9,011 nucleotides of DNA. It comes from Lentisphaeria bacterium. Its GTDB lineage: Bacteria > Verrucomicrobiota > Lentisphaeria > Victivallales > UBA1829. Below, in pieces: positions 1 through 6,783 of the stretch. The position numbers and the translations under genes were made by a program. The stretch lies in contig DXVA01000179.1 in NCBI GenBank assembly GCA_019408975.1, positions 1 through 9,011 on the forward strand, written 5' to 3'. The notes beneath the pieces were generated by a model that was not told where the DNA came from, did no database searches, and saw only the letters and a list, made by a program, of their open reading frames with translations. Position 1 is the first letter of the stretch. The number at the start of each line of letters is the position of its first letter.

Positions 1-923
1 AACCAGTCAGCATTGAGTCCCTGAAGGCGCTGAAGAGTACCCTTGCGGTCCGTGCAAAGATCGCATCCGCTCTCCGGCGCGCTTTTGAAGCAGCCGCTTT
101 CATCGAAACGGAAACTCCGGTCGGGATTTTTGCTCCTGCCGCCGAGGAATACATCGAAGCTCCGAAAGCGGCTTCTTTCTTTCTGCGCACCTCTCCCGAG
201 CTCCAGATGAAGCGTCTGCTCGCCGCCGGAATGGAACGGATTTACCAGCTCGGTCCGTGTTTCCGCGCCGGAGAAAACGGGCGCAGACACCGTCCGGAAT
301 TCACGATGCTTGAGTATTACATGACCGGTGCGGACTATCTGGAGCTTCTGGATTTCACCAAAGGGTTCATTGCTTCCATCTGCAACGAGCTTTACGGTTC
401 GCATCGTTTCCGGTTCGGGGAAGATACGATCGACATCGACAAGCTGGAGATCATTCCGGTACGCGAGGCTTTCCGCAGGTTTGCAGGGGAAGACGCCGAC
501 CGCTGCGCGGAAGAAGACGCCCGTTTCGAGTTCGTCCTTGTGGACAGAATCGAACCCGCTCTGCCGAAAGACCGTCCCTGCGTCCTGATGGATTATCCGG
601 TTCGTTTCGGTGCGTTTGCCCGTCCGAAGGCATCCGACCCCACGCTCGCGGAACGCTGGGAAATTTATATGGGCGGGCTGGAACTCGCCAATGCTTACGG
701 CGAACTGATCGATCCGCAGATTCAGCGTACCCGCTTCAAACAGTTTGCAGAAACCCGCAGAAAAATGAATCTGGCGGAATATCCCGAACCAATCGCTTTT
801 CTGGAAGCAATCGACGCGGGCATCCCTCCCTGCGCAGGAGCCGCACTCGGGTTCGACCGTCTCGTGATGCTTCTCGCAGACAAACAGAACATCTCGGAAG
901 TCGCTTTCCCCATCGACTCATGA
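1..923 (+). CDS. epmA: EF-P lysine ligase EpmA (GenX/PoxA, LysRS-like), 5' end outside window
   Basis: EpmA is a class II lysyl-tRNA synthetase paralogue that attaches (R)-beta-lysine, made by EpmB, to a conserved lysine of elongation factor P, helping ribosomes through polyproline stretches in the cytoplasm. The frame is open from base 3 to a TGA at 921-923, giving 306 residues here; E. coli EpmA has about 325, so only some 20 N-terminal residues are missing. No plausible start or SD lies in the first bases. Residues 87-100 (FRAGENGRRHRPEF) followed by TMLEYY are the class II motif 2 region as found in EpmA, and residues 279-287 (GAALGFDRL) are motif 3. The protein begins almost directly with the catalytic core, so the anticodon-binding OB domain of a true LysRS seems to be absent, which argues against lysS. 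No efp or epmB gene is visible. Tandem repeats begin three bases after the stop. Confidence 0.9.
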   Translation, partial: PVSIESLKALKSTLAVRAKIASALRRAFEAAAFIETETPVGIFAPAAEEYIEAPKAASFFLRTSPELQMKRLLAAGMERIYQLGPCFRAGENGRRHRPEFTMLEYYMTGADYLELLDFTKGFIASICNELYGSHRFRFGEDTIDIDKLEIIPVREAFRRFAGEDADRCAEEDARFEFVLVDRIEPALPKDRPCVLMDYPVRFGAFARPKASDPTLAERWEIYMGGLELANAYGELIDPQIQRTRFKQFAETRRKMNLAEYPEPIAFLEAIDAGIPPCAGAALGFDRLVMLLADKQNISEVAFPIDS

Positions 924-925
924 AC

Positions 926-1007
926 GCGAGATTGCAAGATTGCGAGACTTAAATCAGATTGCGAGACTTAAATCAGATTGCGAGACTTAAATCAGATTGC
1001 GAGACTT
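926..1007. repeat. Tandem repeats: 8-bp GCRAGATT units running into 19-bp units
   Basis: Three bases after the epmA stop, two 8-bp units (GCGAGATT, GCAAGATT) run into a third related unit. From 938 a 19-bp unit, GATTGCGAGACTTAAATCA, is repeated exactly at 938-956, 957-975 and 976-994, followed by a 13-base partial copy at 995-1007. The 19-mer contains the 8-mer-like core GATTGCGAGA, so it may have grown from the shorter unit. There are no unique spacers and no open frame. Function is unknown; slippage-prone intergenic filler is the simplest reading. Confidence 0.9.
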
Positions 1008-1008
1008 T

Positions 1009-1125
1009 CTGATCACTAACCACTGACCACTAACCACTAACCACTAACCACTAATCACTGACCACTAACCACTAACCACTAACCACTAATCACTAACCAC
1101 TGATCACTGACCACTGACCACTGAA
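1009..1125. repeat. Heptanucleotide tandem array, consensus CACTAAC, 16 full copies
   Basis: A partial unit (CTGAT, 1009-1013) is followed by 16 consecutive 7-bp units at 1014-1125 without a gap. Units vary only at position 5 (A or G) and position 7 (C or T, with A in the last copy), so nearly all changes are transitions. Units 2-6 (1021-1055) and 7-11 (1056-1090) are identical in order, forming a 35-bp higher-order duplication. With a period of 7, TAA and TGA fall in every forward frame and TAG falls on the reverse strand, so the array is non-coding. It lies between convergent genes (epmA on +, the ABC operon on -), where a terminator would be expected, but no hairpin plus T-tract is seen. 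Confidence 0.95.
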
Positions 1126-1161
1126 TCATATCAAATATTCCCTGACTTTCTCAATCGCCAT
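1126..1161 (-). pseudogene. 11-codon 5' remnant resembling the start of a YbaK-type aminoacyl-tRNA deacylase gene
   Basis: On the minus strand, 23 bases after the toroid gene stop, a good SD (AAAGGAA, 1168-1174) sits 7 nt before an ATG at 1161. The reading frame gives MAIEKVREYLI and then TGA (1128-1126), exactly where the repeat region begins. From memory, the N-terminus resembles that of bacterial YbaK/ProX-like deacylases, which often begin M-x-[IFL]-E-K-V-[RK]-x-Y-[FL]. An intact member would have about 150-160 residues; nothing like it continues in any frame into the repeats. I infer a former fifth gene of the minus-strand operon whose body was lost or replaced at the repeat junction. 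It could also be a chance SD-ATG pair or an assembly join within a repeat. Confidence 0.4.
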
Positions 1162-1184
1162 TTTGAGTTCCTTTCGAAAAAATT

Positions 1185-2282
1185 TCACTGCTGTTCCGCA
1201 ACCCTCAGCGCGAGAAGCGCATAAGCGGTCACGAGTTCAGGCATGGACTCCATCCAGCGCCCAGATTTTTCATTGATCCAGCTTCCGTTTTCCTGCTGGG
1301 ATGCAGACAGTTTTTTCTTCAGATCGGCACGCCAGTCATGCTTTTTTCCGTCGGGAGTCACGACAATATTCTCTCCGAGCGCGGAATTCGCCTTGGCAAA
1401 AGTCTGGAGATAATAGAACAATCCATTCGCGCCGACTCCGGGATTCTCATCGACGGTATAATGCTTTGCCGCCCATGCCGCTGCGGCTTTTACGCGCGGG
1501 TCGTCTTTCTTCACCTTTGCATAAATCATGCTTTTGAGTCCGGCGTACGTCATGCTTCCATAGGAACGAAGTGTCTGCGGAAGCCCCGTCTTCATATCAT
1601 GCGACGCGTTTTCGTCCAGCCGGTAAATGAAGCCGCCGTAATTCGGGTCGTTCCGATCGGAGACAACCCATACCTCTTTGTTTGTCTCCGGCAGATGCTG
1701 GACTTTACTCAGAAAACTGTCGAGTTTCTCCCATGCGAGATCAGCTTTCTTCGTATCTCCGGACGACTTCGCTTCAGGTTCACGATCCAGATGATCTGTC
1801 AGGTAAAGCGCCTCTGCAACCCATTGCGTATTGGAAAGATCGACATGCGCCGCGCCGCGCGGATCGGGGCCGTAGCCGAAACCGCCGTAATTCAAAGACT
1901 CGGGGTCGCTGTTCTGCAAGCTCAAAAGCCATTTGCGGGCATTGCGCATGACGGTTTCATCCTCCCTGCGGTTCATCGTTGCCAGCGCAGCCAACGCAAT
2001 CGCCGTCGTATAAGTCGGATACTCCCGCCTGCGTCCGGCAAGCCAGATCGAACCGTCTTTCTGAACATGTTTCAACAGATAGGCGCGTCCCTTTTCCACG
2101 GCATCCCCATGAGTGCCGTTCAACGCCATGCAGACCAGCCCCGTGATTGCAGGATGGCGCCCCCATGAACCGTCTTTCCCCTGCCGGGCGAGCAGATAAG
2201 CAGCACCTTTCCGAAATGTCCGGTCTTCCGCAGAACAAACGGCGGCAATGCCCAGAACCAGGCACAGCAGCATTTTTTTCAT
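1185..2282 (-). CDS. Secreted prenyltransferase/squalene-oxidase-repeat (alpha/alpha-toroid) protein
   Basis: Predicted exported protein of 365 residues. The frame also opens at a GTG (2336) and at ATGs at 2318 and 2288, but a strong SD, GGAGGA (2291-2296), lies 8 nt from the ATG at 2282 and only 2 nt from 2288. The 2282 start gives a clean signal peptide (MKKMLLCLVLGIAAVCSA, cut likely before E19); the -1 position relative to C16 does not fit a lipobox. The mature part has squalene-cyclase-type QW motifs: residues 25-40 match K-G-x2-Y-L-x3-Q-x3-G-x-W, with further versions at QKDGSIW and QQENGSW. It also has DPxxxNYGGFGY and DPNYGGFIY segments and a GSMTYAGLKSMIYA helix. This predicts an alpha/alpha barrel of the terpenoid cyclase/prenyltransferase fold. 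I see neither the DXDD motif of squalene-hopene cyclases nor protein-prenyltransferase zinc ligands, so enzymatic activity is doubtful. It is the last intact gene of the ABC operon, 50 nt after the permease. Confidence 0.85.
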   Translation of the reverse strand: MKKMLLCLVLGIAAVCSAEDRTFRKGAAYLLARQGKDGSWGRHPAITGLVCMALNGTHGDAVEKGRAYLLKHVQKDGSIWLAGRRREYPTYTTAIALAALATMNRREDETVMRNARKWLLSLQNSDPESLNYGGFGYGPDPRGAAHVDLSNTQWVAEALYLTDHLDREPEAKSSGDTKKADLAWEKLDSFLSKVQHLPETNKEVWVVSDRNDPNYGGFIYRLDENASHDMKTGLPQTLRSYGSMTYAGLKSMIYAKVKKDDPRVKAAAAWAAKHYTVDENPGVGANGLFYYLQTFAKANSALGENIVVTPDGKKHDWRADLKKKLSASQQENGSWINEKSGRWMESMPELVTAYALLALRVAEQQ

Positions 2283-2290
2283 CGTCATAT

Positions 2291-2296
2291 TCCTCC
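2291..2296 (-). promoter_or_regulatory. Strong Shine-Dalgarno site deciding the toroid gene start
   Basis: GGAGGA on the minus strand, 8 nt before the ATG at 2282. It rules against the longer frame starting at GTG 2336, which would overlap the permease stop and put 18 extra residues ahead of the signal peptide. Confidence 0.75.
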
Positions 2297-2332
2297 ATAT
2301 TTTCTGATAAGTTTCCATAAAAATACCGTTTC

Positions 2333-5026
2333 TCACTCCTCATTGCCGCAGTCAAAAAATTTTCGCCTCATCTGAAGCAGAGCGGGAATCAGGGTTCCGG
2401 CAAAACATACACCGAGCACAATCAGGCAGCCGGCCGCGACCCGTCCCCACGGAATCGAAAAGTTCCATCCCATCCCGCCGAAAAAGCTCAGGCTCGAAGC
2501 CATCTGCGCACTGCATACGCCGGAAAAAATCCCGAACAGAAGACTCACAGCCGATGCAACCGTCCCGATCAGCAGAAATTCCGCAATCACGAGCCGGACA
2601 GCCCCGAAAGCGGACAATCCGGCCATACGCATGATCCGAAGTTCGCGGCGGCGCGCATGAACCGCGCCGAATGCCGCAGAAGCCACGGCAAGCGTCGTCG
2701 CCCCCAAAATCACCAGCGGCAGATTCAGCATCCCGTTGACAACCTGTTCCGTTCGGTTCAGAATTGAATGTTTCAGGAAACTGCGCGATACAAGTTTGAC
2801 GTATTCCTGTGAAATCTCCCCCTCGCCTCCGCCCGCGATATGGTATTTTTCACCGCGATTCTGTGCGGCAAGCGCGGTAAGTTCCCTGCGAAGTTTCTTT
2901 TCCGGTACATCCCCGTTCAGGTTCATCCAGATGAAATTCACGCGGTTCAGGTTGAAATTGCGCGCAATGTTGCCGTAGCTTCCGAACAGCATGGCGGCAG
3001 TGCGCGATTCGTGCCGGCGCGTACCGGACATCTTGGAAAACCAGTGCCAGCCTTTGAACTCAATTACGCCCGCCGCGGTATAGCGGAGACGTGTTTCCGG
3101 CGCATCCGGCGGAATCACCTCGAAGGAATCGCCGCTCCGCAGTCCGGTCACAAGCGCGAAATGTGCCGGGATCAGACAGTAATTCCCTCCGGTTTTCAGC
3201 AGTCTCAACGCACTCTCCCTGTCCGGTTCCAGATAAACAAACGGCAGAAGCGCATCCGCCCCTTCATACGCGGCATGAACGTCCAGCCCCATAAAAACCA
3301 CATTGTCCTGCCTCACCACATTCTTCATTGACCGGCTTCCGGTCAAATCCCCGGCAAGCTTCACCTGCTCGACAGCAACCGGAAGCGCTTTCTCCACGCC
3401 GGCAAACTTCTCAACCCGCGCCATGTCGCCATTTTTCAATCCGCCGGGAACAATCAAGGCAAACAGATCCGGCATCCACTCCCCCGGCAGAAACGGCAGC
3501 AGAAGCGATGCGCTCCAGATCACGATCATCATATAAAAACCGAGCCCTGCGGAAAGAGCGGCAGTCAGCAGCGCGCCGCGCTTGAAACCGGCATCCAGCT
3601 GCGAACGGAACAAAAGCGGATTCAAGCGGAACGCAAAGGCGAACATTCCGCGCAGACATTGCCCGCCCCATCGAAGAAACTGCGGCGTCATCAGCAGGAA
3701 TGCCGCAACCTGAACGGGGCATCCGGCGAAACCGTAAAGAACGATCCGCAGATTTTCCGGTATCGCAGGCAGGAACACGATCAGCGGATTCACAGGAAGC
3801 AGCAGAATGCCGGCATGAAACAGGACGCGAATCCTTTTTGCGGAAATTGCAGGTTCCTGCTTTGCAAAAATATCCATCGGCATGACGGACGCCGCGCGCA
3901 GAGCGGGAAACAAAGCCGCGCCGAGGGTTGCAATACATGAAAAAATCCCGCTTACCGCAATGCTCCAGAATCCGATATGGAGCGGCAGATTCCAGAGCTT
4001 CAGCAGAACAGTCCCGACGGAAAGGCCGCAAACCCAGCCGGAAAGCGCAAAAAGCAACGCCTCGAAAAACAGGATCAGGAAAAGCTGTCTCCGCGTAAAG
4101 CCCGTCATGCGGAGCATCGCAAAATGCCGCCGCTGTTCATCCACTTCCATATTCAAAATCGAAAATACAATGAAAAAAGCGACCAGCAGACTCACGCTTC
4201 CGGCGGAAAAGACCTGCATTCGTGCACTGCCCGCGCTCGCACTGTCATGCAGGGCACTCCGGATATTTTCCCTGGAAAAGCACATGACATGCGCAGACTC
4301 CAGACGCTTCATCCAATGTTCCAGCGGTATTTTCTGGCGCAGGGACGCATAAGCAATCTCAAGCCTGCCGCCGGCGCATTTCCGTGCATCGTCAAGCGAG
4401 ACATAAATTGCGCGCGACGGCGGCGGACGCAGCAGATCCGAATCCGAGATCGCCGAAAAACGTTTCCCCGCAGGATTTTCGGCAATGATCCCGACCAGCC
4501 TGAAACTGTAAAATCCGGCGGCGGAACGTATCCGGATTACCGTTCCGGTTTTCCAGCGGCGGCGGACAGCGGTCTGCACATCCGCGATAGCCTCGCCCTC
4601 CTTTCCGGAAAGCCATCGCCCCGCAACCATTTCCAGCGGCGCATCCACGGCATCCGTCCCGACCAGCGATGGAGTGCGCCGGGGCAGCCCATACATCGGC
4701 GGCGGCGTCTCCGATCCTTTTTTCCCGGCAAGATTCACATCCACGGGAGCAAAAACGGCAAGAGACGCTACCGCGGAATCCCGCTTCAACTCCGCCAGAA
4801 GCCCTGCGTTCAGACTGCTTGCGGCAGTTCTGCGGGGAAAGAGCAGCAGATCGGCATTGCTGACCATGGCGGCGGCGTCACGGTCCGCATTCGCCATAAG
4901 GGTATCGTAACCGGCGGCAAACCAGAGCGCGATGCAAACAGTCACAGTGATCGTCAGGAGCACAAGACAAAGGCGCAGCGGAGCACGGCGCAGACGCAGG
5001 TATGCCAGATAAAACGCGGTTCTCAT
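2333..5026 (-). CDS. ABC transporter permease with two FtsX domains (YbbP/LolCE/MacB superfamily)
   Basis: Inner-membrane permease of 897 residues, partner of the ATPase encoded just upstream. A TM helix lies at about 15-38, followed by an extracytoplasmic MacB-like domain (40-270). The first FtsX domain follows, with helices near 277-293, 314-338 and 352-376, including the cytoplasmic EVDEQRRHFAMLRMTGFTRRQ coupling region (294-314). Middle helices lie near 404-422, 426-446 and 485-512. A second extracytoplasmic domain (515-765) precedes a second FtsX domain, with helices near 768-788, 811-836 and 862-884 and the RRRELRIMRMAGLS coupling segment (792-805). About ten helices and this length fit the YbbP-like type rather than the four-helix MacB or LolC. 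The ATG at 5026 overlaps the ATPase TGA (ATGA), so translation is probably coupled; an SD (GGAGAG, 5033-5038) lies inside the ATPase frame. Cargo cannot be read from sequence; relatives handle lipoproteins, lipids, peptides or macrolides, or transmit force to periplasmic enzymes. Confidence 0.9.
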   Translation of the reverse strand: MRTAFYLAYLRLRRAPLRLCLVLLTITVTVCIALWFAAGYDTLMANADRDAAAMVSNADLLLFPRRTAASSLNAGLLAELKRDSAVASLAVFAPVDVNLAGKKGSETPPPMYGLPRRTPSLVGTDAVDAPLEMVAGRWLSGKEGEAIADVQTAVRRRWKTGTVIRIRSAAGFYSFRLVGIIAENPAGKRFSAISDSDLLRPPPSRAIYVSLDDARKCAGGRLEIAYASLRQKIPLEHWMKRLESAHVMCFSRENIRSALHDSASAGSARMQVFSAGSVSLLVAFFIVFSILNMEVDEQRRHFAMLRMTGFTRRQLFLILFFEALLFALSGWVCGLSVGTVLLKLWNLPLHIGFWSIAVSGIFSCIATLGAALFPALRAASVMPMDIFAKQEPAISAKRIRVLFHAGILLLPVNPLIVFLPAIPENLRIVLYGFAGCPVQVAAFLLMTPQFLRWGGQCLRGMFAFAFRLNPLLFRSQLDAGFKRGALLTAALSAGLGFYMMIVIWSASLLLPFLPGEWMPDLFALIVPGGLKNGDMARVEKFAGVEKALPVAVEQVKLAGDLTGSRSMKNVVRQDNVVFMGLDVHAAYEGADALLPFVYLEPDRESALRLLKTGGNYCLIPAHFALVTGLRSGDSFEVIPPDAPETRLRYTAAGVIEFKGWHWFSKMSGTRRHESRTAAMLFGSYGNIARNFNLNRVNFIWMNLNGDVPEKKLRRELTALAAQNRGEKYHIAGGGEGEISQEYVKLVSRSFLKHSILNRTEQVVNGMLNLPLVILGATTLAVASAAFGAVHARRRELRIMRMAGLSAFGAVRLVIAEFLLIGTVASAVSLLFGIFSGVCSAQMASSLSFFGGMGWNFSIPWGRVAAGCLIVLGVCFAGTLIPALLQMRRKFFDCGNEE

Positions 5027-5757
5027 TCCGCACTCTCCAGTATCCGGTGATACTCTGCGGAAAGAGCATCCACGGAAAGTCCCGCAGTATCTGCAATCTC
5101 CCCGGCAAAAGCGCCGTCTTTCAATACAAGCACATGTTTCGCGGCAAGCGCGACCGACGGCTCGTGTGTCACCATGATGACCGTACGTGTTTTCTCACTG
5201 CAAAGCTCCTTGAGAATTCCGCAAAGTTCACCTCCCGCCGCCGAATCCAGACTTCCCGTCGGTTCATCGGCAAGAATCAGCGCCGGTTCCGGCAGAAGCG
5301 CCCGCGCGATTGCCGCACGCTGCTGCTCCCCGCCGCTTAACGACAATGGGAAACGGCACAGTTTGTCCGCGATGCCGAGCCGTTCCGCAAGCCCGCGGTA
5401 AAGCTCCATGTCCGGGCTGAAATTGCCGGCAAGGAGCGGCAGCATGATATTTTCGCCAACAGTCAGATTCGGGATCAGGTTGAACGACTGGAACACGAGA
5501 CCGATCTTTCTCCTGCGCAGTTCGCTCAACGCGGAATCTCCCATTCCGTCCAGAGAAACACCGTCCACGGCAATCTTTCCGCCATCAGTCGAGATCAATC
5601 CGGCGGCGGCATGGAGAAGCGTGCTTTTCCCGGAGCCGCTCGGACCCATGACCGCAAGGAAATCCCCCTGTTCCACGCAAAGGGAAAGGGAACGCAGAAC
5701 CTCACGCCCGGAATAACGTTTCACCACATGTTCCATTTTCAACGGCGGATTCGACAT
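5023..5757 (-). CDS. ABC transporter ATP-binding protein, LolD/YbbA/MacB type
   Basis: Cytoplasmic ATPase of 244 residues that powers the adjacent FtsX permease. All nucleotide-binding motifs are intact: Walker A GPSGSGKST (38-46), Q-loop Q90 in VFQSFNLIPNLTV, signature LSGGEQ (140-145), Walker B LILADE (160-165) with D-loop SLD (169-171), and switch H198 in MVTHE. The NLIPNLTVGENIMLPL stretch is typical of the LolD/MacB/FtsE group. The frame extends upstream to 5904, but that extension overlaps the previous gene and lacks family similarity. The ATG at 5757 has SD AAGGAGG (5763-5769) at 5-nt spacing and gives the usual family length. The SD overlaps the TAA of the pseudopilin-like gene, leaving 10 nt between them, and the 3' end overlaps the permease by 4 nt, so the three are very likely one transcript. 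Confidence 0.93.
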   Translation of the reverse strand: MSNPPLKMEHVVKRYSGREVLRSLSLCVEQGDFLAVMGPSGSGKSTLLHAAAGLISTDGGKIAVDGVSLDGMGDSALSELRRRKIGLVFQSFNLIPNLTVGENIMLPLLAGNFSPDMELYRGLAERLGIADKLCRFPLSLSGGEQQRAAIARALLPEPALILADEPTGSLDSAAGGELCGILKELCSEKTRTVIMVTHEPSVALAAKHVLVLKDGAFAGEIADTAGLSVDALSAEYHRILESAE

Positions 5758-5762
5758 GGCAC

Positions 5763-5769
5763 CCTCCTT
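5763..5769 (-). promoter_or_regulatory. Shine-Dalgarno site of the ABC ATPase, overlapping the upstream stop codon
   Basis: AAGGAGG on the minus strand, 5 nt before the ATG at 5757. Its first bases are shared with the TAA (5770-5768) of the pseudopilin-like gene, so ribosomes ending there release on the next SD. It decides the start against the longer frame beginning at 5904. Confidence 0.75.
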
Positions 5770-6568
5770 AATGATATGATACATGCGGGGATTCGGCGAC
5801 GGTGCCGCGCCCCGCGGCGATATTGTCCGGACGCGGTCCGAACGGGTAATGCATGAAATTGGCGAAGTTGCTGACAGCGCCTGCAAAACGGTGCCCCTCG
5901 TCAACCGTCTTCACGAGAATGCGCATATCCCCGACATGACCGTCCATATAGGCGATGTTCGATGTGCCTCCGGGATGCCGGAAAACAAAATTGTTCATTG
6001 TGGAATACCCGGTTTTGGCTCCGGCAAGCACTGGCGGCGAATCCATGAAATCCGAATCGGATACCGCTTCTTCCGCCTGATAATCCAGCCACAGGGCGCG
6101 CTTTGAAGCCGGATATTTCTCCATATACGGCAGATCGACGCGCCGCCATGCACTGACAACCCCGTCGGAGCTCGGCATCTGTGTATCGGAAAGGTTGGAG
6201 GCGGAACCGCCGAGGCTGACTTTGAGATACGTATTTTCCGCAGTTCTCCAGCGCGGCACCCTGCGCAGGGCTTCCGTGGCGGCATCTCCGGGACAGCGGG
6301 CGATTTTTTCCGGCATCACGTTCCCTCCGCCGAAATACCGGACAAACGCGCTCTCAGGCTCCAGATAATGCCTTACGTCGGGGTAGTAACCGCCGTAATC
6401 GGCCACATACGCAGAAGATGCGAGAGAGTACTGTTTCAGCAGATTCATGCAGGCTGTCTTTTTTCCTCCGGCGCGCGCGGCGGACAGTGCGGGAAAAAGA
6501 AGCCCCGCAAGAATTGCAATGACAGCTGCAACGATCAACATTTCCAACAGTGTAAAATTTTTCTTCAT
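5768..6568 (-). CDS. Type II secretion/type IV pilin-like protein with N-terminal prepilin helix and H-X-DG motif
   Basis: Predicted membrane-anchored, largely extracytoplasmic protein of 266 residues. The N-terminus MKKN-FTLLEMLIVAAVIAILAGLLFPAL is the class III prepilin signal: a short basic leader, FTLLE with the pilin Glu5 equivalent at E9, and a hydrophobic assembly/anchor helix (about 10-29), followed by the usual AAR...A-C-x-N-L-L-K-Q continuation. Near residue 210 a VFRHPGG...YMDGHV segment gives H-X10-DG, the signature of the large pseudopilin-like families of Planctomycetes and Lentisphaerae. The residue before F is Asn instead of the Gly usual for prepilin peptidase cleavage, so processing is uncertain. 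ATG 6568 is preferred to the adjacent GTG at 6571; GGAG lies 4 nt before it at 6573-6576. It is the first gene of the ABC operon. No pilus assembly ATPase or peptidase gene is here, and such proteins are often numerous and scattered in these genomes. Confidence 0.85.
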   Translation of the reverse strand: MKKNFTLLEMLIVAAVIAILAGLLFPALSAARAGGKKTACMNLLKQYSLASSAYVADYGGYYPDVRHYLEPESAFVRYFGGGNVMPEKIARCPGDAATEALRRVPRWRTAENTYLKVSLGGSASNLSDTQMPSSDGVVSAWRRVDLPYMEKYPASKRALWLDYQAEEAVSDSDFMDSPPVLAGAKTGYSTMNNFVFRHPGGTSNIAYMDGHVGDMRILVKTVDEGHRFAGAVSNFANFMHYPFGPRPDNIAAGRGTVAESPHVSYH

Positions 6569-6600
6569 CACACTCCGCTTCCGTTTTCAGGTAGTCTACC

Positions 6601-6629
6601 ATTTTTTCCCGATAAATACAAGACACGAT
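6601..6629 (-). promoter_or_regulatory. Weak candidate promoter for the minus-strand operon
   Basis: On the minus strand, TTGTAT followed after about 17 bases by TAGACT lies roughly 25 bases before the pseudopilin-like start. Both hexamers match the sigma70 consensus poorly, and the location only approximates where a promoter should be. An alternative pairing uses TTGAAG further upstream with TTGTAT as its -10. A promoter must exist near here if the four genes form one unit, but sequence does not fix it. Confidence 0.2.
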
Positions 6630-6740
6630 TTCCGCTTTTCTTCAAAAAAATGAGGCTAATTATTGAGTTCAAGATTTCCATCCGGCAGAAAGAAATCACC
6701 CGAGCGCCCATTCTGCAGGCAGGAATCTTCCGATTCGCGG

Positions 6741-6769
6741 TTGACAAACACCGGATTCCGTGGTATTTT
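6741..6769 (+). promoter_or_regulatory. Sigma70-type promoter for the M20 amidohydrolase gene
   Basis: A perfect -35 box TTGACA (6741-6746), a 17-bp spacer and a -10 box TATTTT (6764-6769, 4 of 6 to consensus). Transcription would begin near 6776, giving a leader of about 45 bases before the ATG at 6823. The promoter overlaps the upstream part of the open frame, which is a further reason to prefer the 6823 start over the GTG at 6760. Confidence 0.65.
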
Positions 6770-6783
6770 CCCGAATCAGATGC

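Noticed and set aside
1..923. Lysyl-tRNA synthetase lysS
   Set aside because: The catalytic core starts close to the N-terminus, with no room for the anticodon-binding domain if the length matches EpmA. Motif 2 and the short C-terminus (GAALGFDRLVML...SEVAFPIDS) fit EpmA.
938..1125. Possible CRISPR array
   Set aside because: The repeats are directly adjacent with no unique spacers, units are too short, and no cas genes are nearby.
1338..2168. A 276-residue + strand frame opposite the toroid gene
   Set aside because: It is fully antisense to a gene with a signal peptide and QW motifs, and it has no recognisable domain.
2283..2336. GTG start at 2336 for the toroid gene, overlapping the permease stop
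   Set aside because: It would place 18 residues before the signal peptide and has no clear SD. GGAGGA is correctly spaced for the ATG at 2282.
3977..5050. A 357-residue open frame on the + strand opposite the FtsX permease
   Set aside because: Composition is rich in R, Q, H and P, typical of antisense shadows of GC-rich coding sequence. There is no SD or family motif, and the opposite strand has a clear 897-residue membrane protein.
5758..5904. A 49-residue N-terminal extension of the ABC ATPase
   Set aside because: It overlaps the pseudopilin-like gene in another frame, shows no similarity to ABC ATPases, and a textbook SD precedes the internal ATG at 5757.
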